DNA of 64,000 bases, taken from Ophthalmolycus amberensis (lineage: Eukaryota; Chordata; Actinopteri; Perciformes; Zoarcidae). The translations under genes were made by a program, and so were the position numbers. Below, piece after piece: positions 62,801 to 64,000 of the stretch; position 1 is the stretch's first letter, and each line of letters opens with the position of its first letter. The notes beneath the pieces were generated by a model. The model made no database searches. It was given only the letters and a program-made list of their open reading frames with translations, and had not been told where the DNA came from. Location: the NCBI GenBank assembly GCA_024529925.1, contig JAFEUB010000774.1, forward strand, positions 731,501 to 795,500, given 5' to 3'.

Positions 62801-63980
62801 TGTTCTTTGTAGACCAACCCAGGAAGTTAGCATCACACTGGTTCCCTCGACAAAAAGCCGAACTTATTTTTCCATTGGATTTGGGATTACTGAAGAAAAT
62901 AAATGTATAGAATAGTAAAAGTTTATTGTACTTATATGTTTTGTTCAGAAAGATATTCTTCACAAATAAACACCACTTTTATGTTTTTGAAGTGTGAATG
63001 CATTCAGCAGAAGTTAAAGCTAATGTTAGGCTTTGGACCACACAACGGGCGCATGAGCATGACTATTCACAAAGCCTTAATCACTAGTTTCAACTCCTCT
63101 TCAATACAGATGATATTCATTATAATCCCATTTAGAGTAAAATAGACAAAGCATGGTATGCTGTAGGGCGTGGCTACCTTGTGATTGACTGATCGCTACC
63201 ACGGCATTGTCTGGTCTGAGAGTTGTCCCTGCTTTTGTCTTAGAATAACTAACCCTTTCAGAGTGTGTTGTTACTTCATGAAAGTTAACTGAATTTGAAA
63301 TTGAATAAGAAATCATAAGGAAGTAACGGTCAAATGAAAAGCTGTCCCTAAAGTAGTTTAACTCGCTGAACTTACCGTCCCAAGTAGCTTTGTGCAGTCC
63401 CGTGGAGCAGATGTACACAAACAAGAACACGGCCAAGGTATACTGTGAGATGGCATTTGCAGCTGCAGATCCACTGCAAGACAACAAGTAACAAGTATTT
63501 AGTCATTGCCAGTAAAAGAAGTCCTTAAATAAAGCCTCCAGTTGACTATTAGAAATGGCTACTGAGCATGTTATATCCTTACTCTGATTGGTTTAAAATA
63601 TAAAAGAGGATTACTCAGTTAAGGCGCACTATTACGGGTTTGGTGGATGTACTCACGCAACCCCCAGATCCAGATGGTTCAGGAAAATGTAGTTGATTAT
63701 TACATTTAAAACGTTCCCCGTGGCTCCAGATATCACCTGGGGCCACATGATGCCCTGCATGTGAGACACAGTAAGCTGTTTAAACAAGCACGCCTTCTGA
63801 ACACATCAGCGCATCTGCTGTTTGTATCAGTCTCGCAGTCCACGCTCTTTCGAACACACAAAATAATCTCATTACAGACCATCTTTGAGTCATTATTGAG
63901 TTTCACACCAGTGGTCTTACAGTCATTAAACGCACCTGATTCTGAAGATACCTCCCCAGCAGCTGGTACATGAAGGCAGC
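59881..63980 (-). CDS. slc47a1-like: MATE-family transporter A' (SLC47A1-like), right mirror copy, partial at the window edge
   Basis: Mirror of gene A, read on the minus strand. Exons in transcript order: 63936-63980, 63657-63754, 63376-63473, 61635-61816, 61391-61499, 61150-61225, 60846-60915, 60611-60743, 60435-60529, 60215-60278, 59881-60119 (stop at 59881-59883). Earlier exons fall outside the window. All splice sites match those of A. Amino-acid differences from A that I could read: Thr for Met (exon 63657-63754), Gln for His (63376-63473), Glu for Lys at the MATE1 Glu273 position (codon 61737-61739), Ala for Ser (61391-61499), Val for Ile and Ala for Gly (60846-60915), and three in exon 60435-60529. 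At the Gln, Glu and Ala sites A' agrees with human MATE1, so A' looks like the better preserved copy. The intron with the LTR in A is empty here. Confidence 0.93.
62620..63355 (-). repeat. Mirror of the gene A intron repeat in A'
   Basis: Right-arm counterpart of 3319-4080, without the LTR next to it. Shows GTAGGGCGTGGCTACCTTGT near 63163. Confidence 0.6.
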
Positions 63981-64000
63981 CTGCAGAATACAACAGGAGG

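Larger units (their letters stand above)
40519..64000 (-). repeat. Right arm of giant palindrome (inverted duplication)
   Basis: Reverse complement of 451-26723. It starts abruptly at 40519, directly after a LINE reverse-transcriptase fragment, and runs to the window edge. It carries full-length MATE gene B' on +, partial MATE gene A' on -, and an orphan copy of the tmigd1 promoter and exon 1. It lacks the 2.2-kb LTR insertion and a 369-bp segment seen in the left arm, and its CA microsatellite is shorter. Divergence looks like about one difference per hundred bases in the stretches compared by eye; an alignment is needed for an exact value. Confidence 0.97.

Overview
The window looks like nuclear DNA of a teleost fish, probably a perciform-type species. 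The genes are split by GT-AG introns, CpG is moderate, and the non-coding DNA is full of repeat families I recognise from spiny-rayed fish genomes. No prokaryotic features are seen.

The dominant structure is a very large inverted duplication (palindrome). The left arm (451-26723, continuing left past the part that can be compared) reappears as its reverse complement at 40519-64000. The arms are nearly identical over introns, repeats and exons, with scattered substitutions and a few clear indels. A unique spacer of 13,795 bp (26724-40518) separates them. The inner breakpoints can be placed to the base; the outer ends lie outside the window.

Each arm carries two SLC47/MATE-type (multidrug and toxin extrusion) transporter genes in tail-to-tail orientation. 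Gene A is on + in the left arm (partial, ends 6842) and its mirror A' is on - in the right arm (59881 to the window edge). Gene B is on - (22538-11128, 17 coding exons, 651 codons) and its mirror B' is on + (44667-56055, 652 codons). B and B' are therefore divergent across the spacer. All four reading frames look open in the exons visible. A and A' differ at more amino acids than B and B', including a Glu-to-Lys change in A at the position matching human MATE1 Glu273.

The spacer holds two single-copy genes on +: tmigd1 (two Ig domains and a membrane helix; coding 27856-29520) and pimreg (coding 34180-36490). It also holds a broken unrecognised gene-like stretch near 31580-32018, a hAT-type MITE, a 2.3-kb DNA transposon with long inverted ends, a LINE reverse-transcriptase fragment and other retroelement debris. 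The left breakpoint lies in intron 1 of tmigd1. Promoter and non-coding exon 1 of tmigd1 are therefore in the duplicated arms, and an orphan inward-facing copy sits in the right arm. An inversion of the spacer by recombination between the arms should leave tmigd1 connected to a promoter in either orientation.

A 2,216-bp LTR-type insertion with a 4-bp target duplication is present only in the left A copy (intron after exon 978-1075), so it is younger than the duplication, or else polymorphic. Whether the palindrome is real or an inverted assembly duplication cannot be decided from sequence alone.
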